NCBI GenBank assembly: GCA_030770545.1
Contig: CM061107.1
Location: 7,156,001 to 7,220,000, forward strand
DNA length: 64,000 nt
Reading direction: 5' to 3'
DNA from: Macropodus opercularis
Taxonomy: Eukaryota > Chordata > Actinopteri > Anabantiformes > Osphronemidae
Both the position numbers and the translations under genes were made by a program. The notes under the pieces were generated by a model. That model saw only the letters and a program-made list of their open reading frames with translations. It did not search any database and was not told where the DNA came from. This document shows positions 12,101-24,080 of the stretch, piece after piece (the stretch's first letter is position 1; every line of letters starts with the position of its first letter).

Positions 12101-14981
12101 AGACAGTTCACTCTCCATCCTCTCATACTGACTCCACACCCTCTCCATCTCCTGGAAGAAAACATCAGAAAACCCTATGACTAATCTGTCAAACATACAA
12201 AACCTAAACGATGCCTGATATCTCTTTTATTAAATTATCTCTTGTCTTTGTTCCCTGCCAGCCAGGAGTCTTTACTCACCACTGACACGTCACACATTCT
12301 AGCCCGGATGGTGACCAGCTCTTCTTGGAGCAAAGCCTTCTGGGTCAGAGCATCTTCCTGGGCTCGGGGCCCGTGACTCTGCCAATCCTCCAGCTGCAGT
12401 CTGGACACTTCTAATGCGCAGTGGACGCCATCCTGCAGTAAAGGAAAGGTTTGGAGTCTAATGTGGCTGGTGAAACAAACCAGTGGCTAATCTCTGTGTA
12501 ATGCTAATAAACATTGTCCTTGTATGTTGGAAGGCTGGAACAGAAGTGTTCTGAGGTAATCGCAGACCTTATCCATTTGCAGCTGGGCCAGTTCCACAGA
12601 CAGAGACTGTAGCAGCTTGTCACAACCACACAACCGTGTCAACACAACCTGAAGAGGCAAAGGATGTATCAGAGAGAACCATCTAATATGATGATGCATT
12701 CCTGCCGTGGTCTCTGGTGAGTGGTAAGACCTGCAAGTAAAAGTTGTGAATGCTTACATCTGCATCGCTTTGGAGGGGTCTGATTGCTGGGGTTTCCCTC
12801 GCGTCAGGGTTCAGGCCCTGAAAAGTGTCAAAGTCCTCAATTAGCCATAAATATTGTTTTAATTTGTGCTTTTCGCTTCCAGCTTCATGTAGCTTTAATC
12901 ACAAATGACGCTACAAAGATTAATGACGATACAAAACAGACAGTGTAACTGTGGAGATAGAAAAATATTTAGTACCAAAACAATGGATCCTAGGCTGACT
13001 CAGTAACACAAATACCTCAGACCATTACAAACCACAAAAACGCATCAAAGCGAGCTGTACCATAGCTGGCGGTAGCACACAAACTGCTAAATGACTGCGG
13101 TGGTGAGGGTGGTGAGGAGCGTGTGCGGCTCTCGATGAGGGGGGTAAAGGGGGCAGTAAGTCTGCATGTGCCCCTGTGGAATAACTCTGAAGGAACAGAA
13201 AGCATGTAGATAACACCAAGCAAGACAAAGCACAGCGTCATATTACAACCACTGTAATCCTGGGATGAGTCCAGTCAAAGCCAAATGGCTGATTTTGCCT
13301 CTCGGCTGTTTTCACTTTGATGTTGTTCAGATCACCTTTCCCAAAGGTCTTCTTCCACTCGGGACATGATGGACGGAACCATATGTAGGGGTAGGCTGTG
13401 AAGAAACAACAACATTAACTCAGCAGTGACAGGTAAATTACACGGACTGAACTTAAGGTCAGGGTGTCCTCACCTTGCTCAGGTTTTGCCACCTTTCTGT
13501 CACTGGGGTATTAGGGGTAGATTTGAACTCAAGCTTAGGTGAGGCAGGTGCATAGTATAGCGTTTGTGGGATCATGAGCGGGTCATCATGAGGTCGAATG
13601 TCAACCCTTCCCACTGGTGTATGAGGTCGTGACCCCAGCTGACCTCTAGAGGTCAAATAACCTGTTCCCATGATGTCTGTGTGTGGTGTGTTTTGATCAG
13701 GAGGAGAATCGTCTTCTTGGTTTGGACGACCAGCTCTTCTTCTGCTGAACTCTCGAGGGCTGGGCGTTCTGTTGGAAGGGCTGTGGACACGTCAGAGAAA
13801 ACTGAACAAGACGCCCAAACTGAGCAGCAGCAAACCACTGGCATCCAAACATGTCATTCACACGTAGATGACTTGACAACCTGCTGTTTCTGTGACGCAC
13901 ACCCCGCCTGCCCCGCTGCTCAGGGTGCGACGTCCCCGTCCTCCTGCTGGTGAGCTGGCTCGGTTCACTCAGGGTCCTGCTGACGTGCCTGTGTTTTTGG
14001 GAGGGTCCCTCTCCATCAGAGGGGGATTTGGGGAATTCCACTGATTCGCTGCTGCCACCTATCTGTGTGAAATCCTGATAACTTGAGCAGCGCCTGAAAG
14101 GATCAAACACAGAGCAGAAAAGTGCAGCCAATAATACTGATAGGTTGTAAAACAGCATGTGCACTGTGAAGAGGGACGGACCTGGTCATTGAGCTGTCTG
14201 CCTCCATTGCAGCAGACTGAGTGAGGGCTCGGACCCACCCTAACATATCTTCCTGAGTATCGGCGCTGAAGAAATAGGCGCGCATTCCCTGGTGCACCAC
14301 CTTGATATACAGAGATTATTCAACAAGTAATTAAAACTGGAAATTGAAATTAAATCTATATATTTTAGAAGTGAAACATGAATCCGATACCTTGAAGGTG
14401 AACTTTCTGTTCTTGCATTCCCGTGGTGTGCAGAACAGGATTTTGTAGCTCGGCAGAGGGATGCTGCCCAGCACGGACTCTTCTCTGCTGTCTGGTGGAG
14501 GACGCAAGCAAAGACGCACTGTTGTATACAGAGCACGAAAGGGTCTCGTCCAGTCAACGTGCTGGGTTACATTACCTTTATAGTAGAACAGACAGTAGTT
14601 GGAGAGGACAAACCATCTTCTTTTCCACAGTTTTAGACCAGAGCTGTCCTGCAGAAGGTAAATGAGTTAGGGTCGATCTTTTCTTAACGTGGTCACATAC
14701 ATGATAAGTGTATGGAGCAGTACTTTTTTGTTCAGCCATCCTCTAATGACCACTGGACAGTTGGGGTCCCTCTTGGCAGCCTGGCATCGTTTCCCAAAGG
14801 TTTGCACCTTTCCATCACTTTCCTGTTGGTGTCAGAGGAAATAAATCTGTATACACTGTTGGAGTGTGATCCTAGGAAGTCAGAAGATAACTACTTAAAA
14901 TGCCAACAAACCGTTGTGACTGGAAAGTAGGAGATGGTTGCTACGCTGGATGCTTGGCTTACTCTGTCCTGGTCGTCCATT
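7957..14981 (-). CDS. plekha4: PH domain-containing family A protein (PLEKHA4-like), 23 coding exons
   Basis: PLEKHA4-7 proteins bind phosphoinositides through an N-terminal PH domain and act as adaptors at the plasma membrane and junctions. Exons on the minus strand: 14963-14981, 14724-14822, 14576-14648, 14391-14491, 14182-14300, 13881-14093, 13474-13780, 13336-13395, 13061-13186, 12758-12817, 12568-12648, 12280-12432, 12053-12151, 11730-11838, 11341-11396, 10962-11066, 10785-10875, 10569-10624, 10111-10251, 9667-10017, 9412-9533, 9223-9365, 7957-9104. All phases fit, giving 1,276 codons from the ATG at 14980. PH domain, about residues 27-128: GWLNKK, KLWKRRWFVLSNYCLFYYK, ILFCTPRECKNRKFTF, FFSADTQEDMLGWVRAL. 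A family motif TPVGRVDIRP (about 260) follows. Then come a coiled coil (about 393-540, LTRLCGCDKLLQSL), MSEEEQIERMKKNQ (about 645), LTPEQREAKLRRVERIRERV (about 825-844) and a C-terminal RSASFGKARLTVLRTSL. No WW domain is seen, as in PLEKHA4 and PLEKHA6. An acceptor ends one base before the ATG, so an untranslated or further coding exon must lie upstream. The 13881 donor and 9533 acceptor are the least certain. It is longer than human PLEKHA4 (about 780 residues); synteny favours PLEKHA4 over PLEKHA6. Confidence 0.88.
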
Positions 14982-15049
14982 CTGCAGGGAGAGGGAGAAA
15001 AGAAGGAAGGAGCGATAACAAGACATGATGATATAATACTACCTTAGAG

Positions 15050-15165
15050 GAACATCACTGGGCAACAGTGGAGAGGAGAGACTCCTTTTAATGGAAGAAA
15101 CCTCCCACAAGGTGGGAGGCCATCTGCCTCTGCCGGTTGGGGGTGAAGAGAGAAAATACAACAAC
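15050..15165. repeat. Fragment of a dispersed fish repeat
   Basis: The sequence CTCCTTTTAATGGAAGAAAC, followed by CCATCTGCCTCTGCCGGTTG and GGTGAAGAGAGA, resembles a low-complexity interspersed element that I recall from many teleost genomes. This is recall, not a search result. No ends or duplications were found. Confidence 0.4.
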
Positions 15166-18100
15166 AATGTATTTTAACAGGCCTTATTTATAATATATAT
15201 ACATGCATGGTCATAATTACTTGTATGAACACACAAATACTCGACTAAACAATAACTATTATTTGACACGAACCGGCTGGTGTGGTGTGGACGCAAGGCC
15301 TTACCAAACAATCGTGAGCCGCTGTCTCTGTAGTAGCAGGCAGTCACTCCCCTTAACAACACCCTGTGACCTCCAAACACACATATTCCACATTCCCATA
15401 TAGTTGAGATGTTTTGTCTGGTCAACTGGTCGTTCTCTGATAGACTCTGTGCCGTGCTCTCCTACTTCCAGCAAAGCTCTCCCACTATTCTATTCTGAGC
15501 CATAACAGGCCGGCGCGCATCCCCACCATGAAACTGACAGGTGACAGCTGCATCGCCGTGGTGGCTGGGAGGGGCCCGGGACTGTGTGAAAACCAATCTA
15601 GCAGCAGGGACGGGCTGGTATGGGAAACAAGATTTGGAACGTGTCCCGAACTACAGAACTGTAGCCTGGGCTGCGGGACAGAAATCCAAAATAAAGTGGT
15701 ATGTTGACTAGACAAATATGTAGCTGGGGTGGAGCTCCCTTCATCAGAGGTGTGTTCTGTGAAGACTCAAGCTGTCTCTTCAGGATTCATCTGCATATTT
15801 GGCACCTTGGGTCAATCTGTAGCCTGTTTCCTGAACTGGCACCTGCTGTCCAACCCCCACTGCACTCTTTTATATAAACTCAACACAAAAAACAAGTTCA
15901 GCTGATCCCGAAACAGTTATTATAAACAATGACGCAGATGAACTCGCAGATAAAGCTTCATGAGAAACAGCTCACGCTGAGCCTCCACCAGCACTCGTGG
16001 GTGACCCAGCGGTTTGACACGATTTGGTATCCGCAGTCTCTGTCGGCATCAACCACAGTTTTCTACTAGCGGAGCACAGAGTAAATGAGCCAAAACAATC
16101 CGGTCTTTGTGAGAGATGAGAGCAGAGACAAACAACCTCATAGCCACTGGGGTTCTGTGGGAGTAGTGAAATATTTAGAAAATCTCCTTCTTAGGCAATG
16201 GGGGTCACTTGCTTGGGGAGGAGAAGGCTTAAAATGCTAAAGAGGGATGGAGGGGAGGACAAATGGTGGGTTTGTGTACCACACAGAGTGCGCTTTGTGG
16301 ATGGCGGAGCATCATGTGAAGTCGGGCACTGAGCATGTTGAATACATCGCGATGGAAAATATCCTGACTCTCCATCAACAAAAACATTTGCATGTCTGCA
16401 ACATTCTCGTGCCTCATAATCATCACTATACGTCCGACCTGTGCCCCTGTGAGGTGAAGTAAAAGGAACATGGATGCAGCGCATAGCAACACGATAACGC
16501 TGAGTTTTAAGAGGTTAAAAGTTAGTGGGTAAAGGAAGATGGGACGTCGCCGTTTGGCAAAACTGAGAAGAAGCCTCCCAGTAGGTCTGTACATTCCAGC
16601 CACAGATTATACTGTAGGTATACCAGTATCAGTATAGCTTCACAATACGCTTCACAATACAGTCGAGTATTTTGTTTAGGCAAGAATATTCATTTAACTT
16701 TTTCAAGTAAATAAAAGCAAAACAAGTAATACAATCAAATGTCTTTTGCCATAATTGTGTTTACACAAGTCTTGCAGTCACTTATAATAAACATGCCATA
16801 TTGCTGTACCTGATTAATTGTGCTCGCCTGCTGGCGGCCGCAGCCTCCATCACTTGGCACGCTTCCTTACAGCATCCTTCCAGGCTTGGCTGCCCTCTTC
16901 TTGGCCACCACGAGCTCCCGTTGCCCAAGCAGTCCCAACACTCTCCCGCTTGTACCTGAGTGCGTGTCCCTCCTTCGCTCTGTTCTGTCTCATAACAGTG
17001 GAGTTTGCCTGCTGATCCACCTACGCTGGCTCTTAACAGTCAGTCTGCCCCTCTGTCCTCTAACACTGAGCCCCTTCTTTCTTCGCCCCGCTCCTCTTCT
17101 TTTTTCTTCGGTGCCCCTCCCTCTCACTCAGCCCTTGACAGCTTCACTGCCATCTGTGTGGGTTTGGGACACAAGAATTTGCAACAAACAGCTGACCCTC
17201 ATTCTACTGTTCAGCCTGTTGCATCATTACATTACATTTGTTAACTACCTCAATCTAACTTAAAAATAAAGACATGGATGTCAGTCTTTAAATCTCATCT
17301 GTGAATTGAATAGAATTGAATGTATCTCTGTAGCTTTAATTAATATGCAATGAGTTTGTAATTTGTTAAAATTAAGAAAAAGAAAAGTGAATTAAAACAG
17401 CACATAAACTGTAAATGGTATATATTTAAAATTTAAATAATTATATGTGATCTTTAATATCAGACATAATCATAATATCTTATAATTGGCCAGTCTAGAC
17501 AAGCCTTTTGCCCACATAGCAGGCTTCTATATAGATTCCCTGCTGAAACTCAGTCAGCGTCTTGTAAAGTCTTTCTTCAAATATTGTGAAGAAAGAAACG
17601 TAAGCACTCCTATTGCACTCGACTTTCATATTATGCACAAGAACTAGTGTGCCCAGGCTAATCCAGCTCAGCGAAGACAGGTGTACAGCGCTTTAAGGTG
17701 AGGGAAGTGACAGCATTTCTACTCACGAGTAATTTCAAAGAAAGACAGAAAGAAAAGCTTTCAAAGAAACACGAGAGCTGACACTCCGCAGCGGGGCCAC
17801 TGCACATGCCTCTGGAGAGCTGGCATTATTTCTGTACAAGAGGATGATATGCGAGGCATTTTAAGTGTGATGATAGGAAAGAGGAAGATAGGGGAAAAGT
17901 CAAGTGTGAAATTATTCTCGCAGGACTGCAGTGTAGAGTCTGGGCTAGTTGATGCCCACCTTAAAAATGTATGAGCTACGTGGTGGGTCTGCATAGTCCA
18001 TGAAAACCCTCCATTCTTAAAGTCAACTAAACTGTCCACCCCCACTTAACTAATAATACTGGAATCTTAGTGTGTCATATGCCCAGGGCCTTTGGTTTTT

Positions 18101-18623
18101 ACCAGTAAGGCCATGACCTCACATTCTCGGGACGTCCAGTTCTTACAGGGGACCAATCTGTCTTCGTCCAGATATTTACAACCCCTCCCAGTTAGCAAAC
18201 TACACAACCAGCCCCGTTGACTGACAGCTGCTCCGCTGTGCAACCTGTAGTGGCTGCTCATACAGGACGTCAGAGGGGAGTCCTCAAACCCTCATGGTAA
18301 ATGGACTATATGCTTAATATTAGCAGCAAAGACGTATGTGTTTCATTGTGGAACATTTTGTGTAATTAACTACTTAATAGAACATATTTTTATAGAAGCA
18401 CAGGAATTCATATAAAAAGAAGGGACATGTATAATTAAATGCTGCCCAATTATTTGATGTGTAACTGTTTCTAAATATGTGATATAATATTTATTTATCC
18501 TGTCAATTCCTTTACAGTACACATACACTGTATAGACAACACTTGTCCAGCAGGTGGAGCTGCTTCATCATACAGTTTCATACTCACGTGAGTCTCATTG
18601 GCAGGAAAATAAGATGGGGGCAC

Positions 18624-18657
<34 letters not shown>
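18624..18657. repeat. (GT)n microsatellite
   Basis: About 17 uninterrupted GT units. Confidence 0.95.
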
Positions 18658-18659
<2 letters not shown>

Positions 18660-19234
18660 GTACAGCGTAGATCCACCAAAATGTTATAAAATGAGCAAAA
18701 AGTAGATTTTTCATAATATGCTTATAATTTTTATAATATGTAAAAAACGTGAAGCTATGGATTCTGTGATTGTACTGTACCACAGAACTAACCTCAAACC
18801 AAATTCACTCACTTCTTTTTCAGGAACAACAAACTAGTTAATTCAAACTTTAAATACGTTTAATGAATCACATTAAACTCTAGACTTTATTTGTATTTCA
18901 CTTATTTATTGTTATTAAACATAATCATCCGATCAATCAGACATTCCATTCAGGAAGTGCGTGAGTCCGCTGCCGACACTCAGCTGTCTGCAGACTCTCC
19001 TCCTCAGTTGTGAGTTTTACGACCGCCTGGGTTCCCTTAACGCAACACTGGGTCAATAAAAGCCTCATACGTCAGACGCCGTTGATGCCATTGAATCGTC
19101 GCCGACTTCGGTCGCGCAGCGGCGGGAAGAGCAGCAAAACCGGTTTTTAAGCAATACAAGCTGAAGCCCGACAGAAACTAAGAAAAGTGAGACAAAGACT
19201 AAAGACACCGAGTTGGTCCGGACCGACAAATCCG

Positions 19235-21407
19235 ATGGAAAGCGCTCAGGAACAGGTGAGTGTTCGTAATGTTGTGCGGCCCAGTAGCTTAGCTGTTAGC
19301 CTGTTAACGTGATTAACACCAGGTGTGTGTAGGCCCGTTGAAAGCGCTAATTATTAAGACTGTAAGTTCTACTTCAAGGTTAAAGGTAATTATACAATAC
19401 AGGGTTAAATAGGTTTTAGTTTTTTATTTAAAATCTTTGTGCTACACAAAATGGTTTAAGTCCATTTAAACTTAAAATAATTTTACCAGCGTATTCACAT
19501 GTAAACTGAGGTGATGTTTTTTTGCATGCAGCTAAATAGGCTGTTAGTTTGGCACCTTTGTGCTGCAGGTTGGGGTCATTTGTTGTAACCAGGGTCTGGG
19601 TGCACGTGTGTGACGTGGCTCTAATCCTCCTCTAGGATCGGCCCTCACGCGCATGGATAACGCCCTCTGAACTCTGGTTAACGACGGTGGCCGCCATTTT
19701 GCTTTTACAGGTGAGCACATGGAACAACAGTCATTCTTCATAGTTATGTAGTTGATTAGTCTCTGAGAGAACATGCACAGCTTGATATTTATAACAGATT
19801 TATTTATTCATTTGTTTTTCAGGTAGATCTACGAACTGTAAGTCACCCTTTTTATTTTGTGTGGCTGCTTGGCTGCTGTGCCATGACTGGCATGTTTGGG
19901 CTGTTGTACCAGTTCTGGCTGATCAAACTGGTGTCTTTTGTTTATCGTTTCCCTATATTTGTTTTTGCCAGGCCGCCGAGCCATGACTATTGTAACATTT
20001 GTTTTACCAGTTGTAACGGTTACATCCAACCAAAACCACAATGAATGGGCCAGCCGACCACTGGTTCCACTCAAAATGGGCCAGCCGACCACTGGTTCCA
20101 CTCAAAATGGGCCAGCCGACCACTGGTTCCACTCAAAATGGGCCAGCCGACCACTGGTTCCACTCAAAATGGGCCAGCCGACCACTGGTTCCACTCAAAA
20201 TGGGCCAGCCGACCACTGGTTCCACTCAAAATGGGCCAGCCGACCACTGGTTCCACTCAAAATGGGCCAGCCGACCACTGGTTCCACTCAAAATGGGCCA
20301 GCCGACCACTGGTTCCACTCAAAATGGGCCAGCCGACCACTGGTTCCACTCAAAATGGGCCAGCCGACCACTGGTTCCACTCAAAATGGGCCAGCCGACC
20401 ACTGGTTCCACTCAAAATGGGCCAGCCGACCACTGGTTCCACTCAAAATGGGCCAGCCGACCACTGGTTCCACTCAAAATGGGCCAGCCGACCACTGGTT
20501 CCACTCAAAATGGGCCAGCCGACCACTGGTTCCACTCAAAATGGGCCAGCCGACCACTGGTTCCACTCAAAATGGGCCAGCCGACCACTGGTTCCACTCA
20601 AAATGGGCCAGCCGACCACTGGTTCCACTCAAAATGGGCCAGCCGACCACTGGTTCCACTCAAAACGGGCCAGCCGACCACTGGTTCCACTCAAAACGGG
20701 CCAGCCGACCACTGGTTCCACTCAAAACGGGCCAGCCGACCACTGGTTCCACTCTTTTTAACCTTGATGTCTGCAGTTTTTCCTCTGCTAGAGGGTTGGT
20801 GTGTAGAAAAGTCAGCTTCTAGTAGGGTCTTGCATGTCTTTGCTTCTGTGGTTGGCCTGTTGTTGTGCCCTGCCTGCTGTTCAAGTGAAAACACAAGGCT
20901 AGATGTTGTAATGGCGGCTGTGCCACAGTGATTGTCTGTCATAGCATCTAAACAGGTTTTCATGTTGTAACCCCTTTTTTCCTCAAGCAGTGCTACACAC
21001 GGTGAGTATCATTTTTATTTATTTAAAATGTGGGCTCTGAGTTTAGGATGGTTGATCAGCTGCAGATTGTCAGTCCCTAGATAATGGCTGGACTGATGTG
21101 TTGTCTATGATTTTAGAGGAATCAGGAGGTTGAAGAAGAGAGCAATGTAAAGCGTTTGCACACAGGATGGGGACAGCGAGCGCTGACCGATCCAGGAATG
21201 ACAGACCAGTGTGCCAGCCAGGTGACGAGGAGAGATACTGCAAAGGAGACAAAGCAGCCCCAGCTGAAACGCCATGCTAGGATAGACCTGTCAGACGTTC
21301 ACTATGGAGTGAGTATGACTTCAGTGACTGTGTGATGGGGCTTTGGCAATGTTTGTGCATTGACTGCAGATTTCTTGTCTACCCAGGTTGTCTCAGACCA
21401 TAGACAT
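19235..21407 (+). CDS. Candidate 108-codon small ORF across spliced exons (speculative)
   Basis: If exons 19235-19255, 19636-19710, 19823-19837 and 21117-21308 are joined and continued into 21387 onward, a single phase-0 frame stays open for 108 codons. It starts MESAQEQ at the ATG at 19235. It holds a short hydrophobic stretch (LWLTTVAAILLLQV, about residues 20-33), then a charged tail (NQEVEEESNVKRL, KETKQPQLKRHARIDL), and stops soon after 21387. Every exon length in the model is a multiple of three. No family is recognised. The 11-base mini-exon at 20991-21001, if used, would shift the frame to a stop within exon 21117. Chance openness is possible. Confidence 0.2.
20045..20754 (+). repeat. 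31-bp minisatellite, 23 copies, highly homogeneous
   Basis: The unit begins ATGGGCCAGCCGACCACTGG and ends TTCCACTCAAA. There are 22 full copies plus a last copy lacking three bases (710 bp). Only the last three copies differ, each by the same T-to-C change (ACGGGCC). The array sits in the inferred intron between exons 19823-19837 and 20991-21001. Since 31 is not a multiple of three and the unit has no stop in any plus frame, all three frames are open for more than 230 codons. These ORFs are artefacts. Confidence 0.97.
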
Positions 21408-22579
21408 TAAGGAGTCTCCCTCAGAAGTTAGTAGCTGGTTACAGGGCCTGTTCTTTGGACTGACATTGTGCCACTTATTTGGCATAAAGCCTTGAGTTTT
21501 ATTTATATAGTGCAATCAAAGTAAAGAACCAAAGGGGTTAAACTACTATGGCACTGACTTATTCCTTTCCAGTGTCTAACTCATTCAGTTGCATGACAAA
21601 CATTATCCTCTGATCAAATGCCAAACAATGCTTTTAACTTAATTACACAATTCAGTTATTTACACTATGTACACATGCTAATATTACAGTATTTTGCTTA
21701 GATTTTAATTCTCGAGTAGTTACATATACTTTTAGTGTAGCTGTGCTATTATGGTTATCACCACCCAAATTTATTTATAACCTTATTTCAAGGTTTAATT
21801 TAACCCTTGAAGATTTTAGGAATAAATTCTGGCTCGTCTACTCTGCCAAGTTTTAGTTCCTGTGAAACTTGCGTAGACCCTTTGACTTCAAGTAGGCGTA
21901 TCGATAGGGTTTTCTCTTCCGTGTGTGTGTGTATATATATTTTTAATACAATGGGAGGCCTCCCAGCAGGGAAACTTATTCCATCCTTGCACTGCGTGTT
22001 TTGTTTAAACTGCGACTTGTTCAGCTGTACCTTTTTGTTTAGAGGAGCGAACCTGGCAGAGTTGACGCCCAGACCAGTGTAAAGATGCTTCTAAGCATCC
22101 AGTTGAGCAGATTTTTTCCTCATCTTGGTGATAAACACAACAGCACAACTACCAAAGCCTAAGTGATGGATCAGTCTACCAGGTTAGACATTTATAAAGA
22201 AGAAAAAAAAAAATCTAAATCACATCTTAGTCATTTTGTGTATGGCAAGATTCTACAAAATATGTTAGGTCTTAAAGGAGTTATTGCACTATATATAAAT
22301 AAAACTCAAGATAACTAGAGGGTTACCTCCTGAAACTGACTCCAACTTTATATGGAGGCTCAACGGTCTGTGCACAGAATCTTCGAATTTCAATATGGAC
22401 TGAGGATAACGTGGACTGGATACACAAAACTCTAAATAAGGTGAAGTAAGACAAGCGCTGCCCAAACCTGAGACTAACAGTGACTTTCTCGTGAATGCTT
22501 TGCTGCTGTTGTGAAAAACTGTACTGCAACGGCCTGACTGGGTCTCTATTTAACCACTTGCCTTAATTACTACCTGCAG
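21117..22579 (+). repeat. Triplicated locus, unit 1
   Basis: Order of parts: exon-like 21117-21308 ending in GTGAGTATGAC; a 78-base intron; acceptor and GTTGTCTCAGACCATAGAC (from 21387); a TTATTTATATAGTGCAATCAA stretch; the conserved element around GGAATAAATTCTGGCTCGTC (about 21820) with CTACTCTGCCAAGTTTTAG; the invariant block 21949-21976; the block AGAGGAGCGAACCTGGCAGA at 22041-22060; GTGATGGATCAGTCTACCAG (about 22160); and an element starting near 22318 (GAGGGTTACCTCCTGAAACT). The exon-like part is open in one frame, but the copies in units 2 and 3 are not similar as protein. Confidence 0.75.
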
Positions 22580-24080
22580 AACATCAGAAGCTGGGTCTAC
22601 AGATTTTGGAGATATTGGCAGAGGAGACAAAGCGGCCACAACAGAATCAAGAAACCTAAGACATCTGTAACATGGACTATGGCCTCACAGCAGTGAGTAT
22701 GATTCAAGATTATCTGTAAAATGTATGGGCTTTTTTTTTTTTTTGAGTAACTTCAGATGTCTTCTCTATCCAGGTTGGCTCAGAGGTCCATGGACAGAAG
22801 TTGGTAGCCGTTACAGGGCCTGACCTTTGCACTGACATGGTGCCTCTGATTTAGCAAGCATCTGGTGCTAATTTGGCATGAAGACTTCTCTGCGTGTTAT
22901 TTATATAGTGCAATCAAACAAGTGAAGAAAATCCAGAGAGGTTAAACTATTGTAGCACTGATTATTTGCTGTATAAGCTTTACTGTATCTGTAAGTCATG
23001 CAACTGAGTCACAAATGTCTTACTTTTGTGCACTTGATCAAACTGCATTCAGCCTAAGTTGTGTTTAGAAATGATGCCAAAATCAGTATCTGGTCCTGCT
23101 TGTTACCTTTGTTCTATTCAGAAGTTATTTATATTGGTGAGTGTAGTTGTGCTATTGTCATAGTCATCACGACCCAAATTTTTATATAAACCAATTTAAA
23201 AGTATTGGATTTAATACTTAAAGATTTTAGGAATAAATGCTGGCTCGTCTACTCTGCCAAGTTTTAGTTCTTCTGTGAAACTTGCGTAGAACCTTTTGAT
23301 TTCAAGTAGGCGTATCGATAGGTTTTCTCTTCCGTATATATTTAATGCAATGGGAGGCCTCCCAGCAGGGAAACTAATTCTATCCCTGTACTGCGTCTAT
23401 TTATTTTTGTATTTGAGGGGATTAACTATTTCGTGCAGTTTTTAAAAACAAAACTGTTTCATCTGAGACTTGTGTTCAGAGGAGCGAACCTGGCAGAGTT
23501 GACGCCAAAAGCACAGACGAGCATAAAAATGCTTCTAAACTTCCAGTTTATCAGATTCCTATCTTGGTGATAAGCACAACTACCAAAGCCTAAGTGATGG
23601 ATCAGTCTACCAGGTTAAAAGCCATGTTTAGTTACAAAAAAGTAGCCTCTACATTAGGTCGTCTTGCATTACTACCAGAAAACGCAATGTTTAGTTAGGT
23701 CTGTTTTCCTGGTGGAGAAAAATTGTTTGAAGCTAAAGCGACATGCTGTAAGTGAACAGCCCTTTTGTTAGGTGAACCTTTCATTCCAGTGAAGGGTTTT
23801 TGGACCTTACATACACGTTTACACATCCCTTATTTAGCGCCCATTTGTCCTAAAGACTTGTTTTATTGCACTATATAAATAAAACGATGACAAAAGAAGT
23901 AGAGGGTTACCTCTTAATCTGACTCCAACTTTATATGGAGGCTGAACGTTGTGTGCACAGAATCTTCTGATTTCATTCTGGACTGAGGATGACGTGGACT
24001 GGATGCACAAAAAGCAAAACAAAAATGAGGTGACGTGAGACGAGCTCTGCCTGCTGCCCAAACCTGAGAAACCCTGGGAT
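22580..24080 (+). repeat. Triplicated locus, unit 2
   Basis: Exon-like 22580-22692, following acceptor TACTACCTGCAG; an 81-base intron (22693-22773); the GTTGGCTCAGAGGTCCATGG part; then the same ordered intronic elements: CTGGCTCGTCTACTCTGCCA near 23240, the invariant block at 23348-23375, AGAGGAGCGAACCTGGCAGA at 23478-23497, GTGATGGATCAGTCTACCAG near 23595, and the second copy of the GAGGGTTACCTC element near 23903. Confidence 0.75.

Larger units (their letters stand above)
14982..19100. other. Intergenic / plekha4 5' region, no gene recognised
   Basis: No coding exon can be supported. The 5' exon(s) of plekha4 should be in here or further right, but none was identified. A palindromic TCACGTGA lies at about 18585-18592 next to a minus-strand donor-like GTGAGTATG; this could be a leader exon end but is unproven. 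A dispersed-repeat fragment and a GT microsatellite are listed separately. The rest is AT-rich unique-looking sequence. Confidence 0.3.

Noticed and set aside
20045..20931. Three overlapping plus-strand ORFs of 238-296 codons with a repeating peptide
   Set aside because: They are the three frames of a 31-bp minisatellite without stops. The period is not a multiple of three, and there is no splice or start context.
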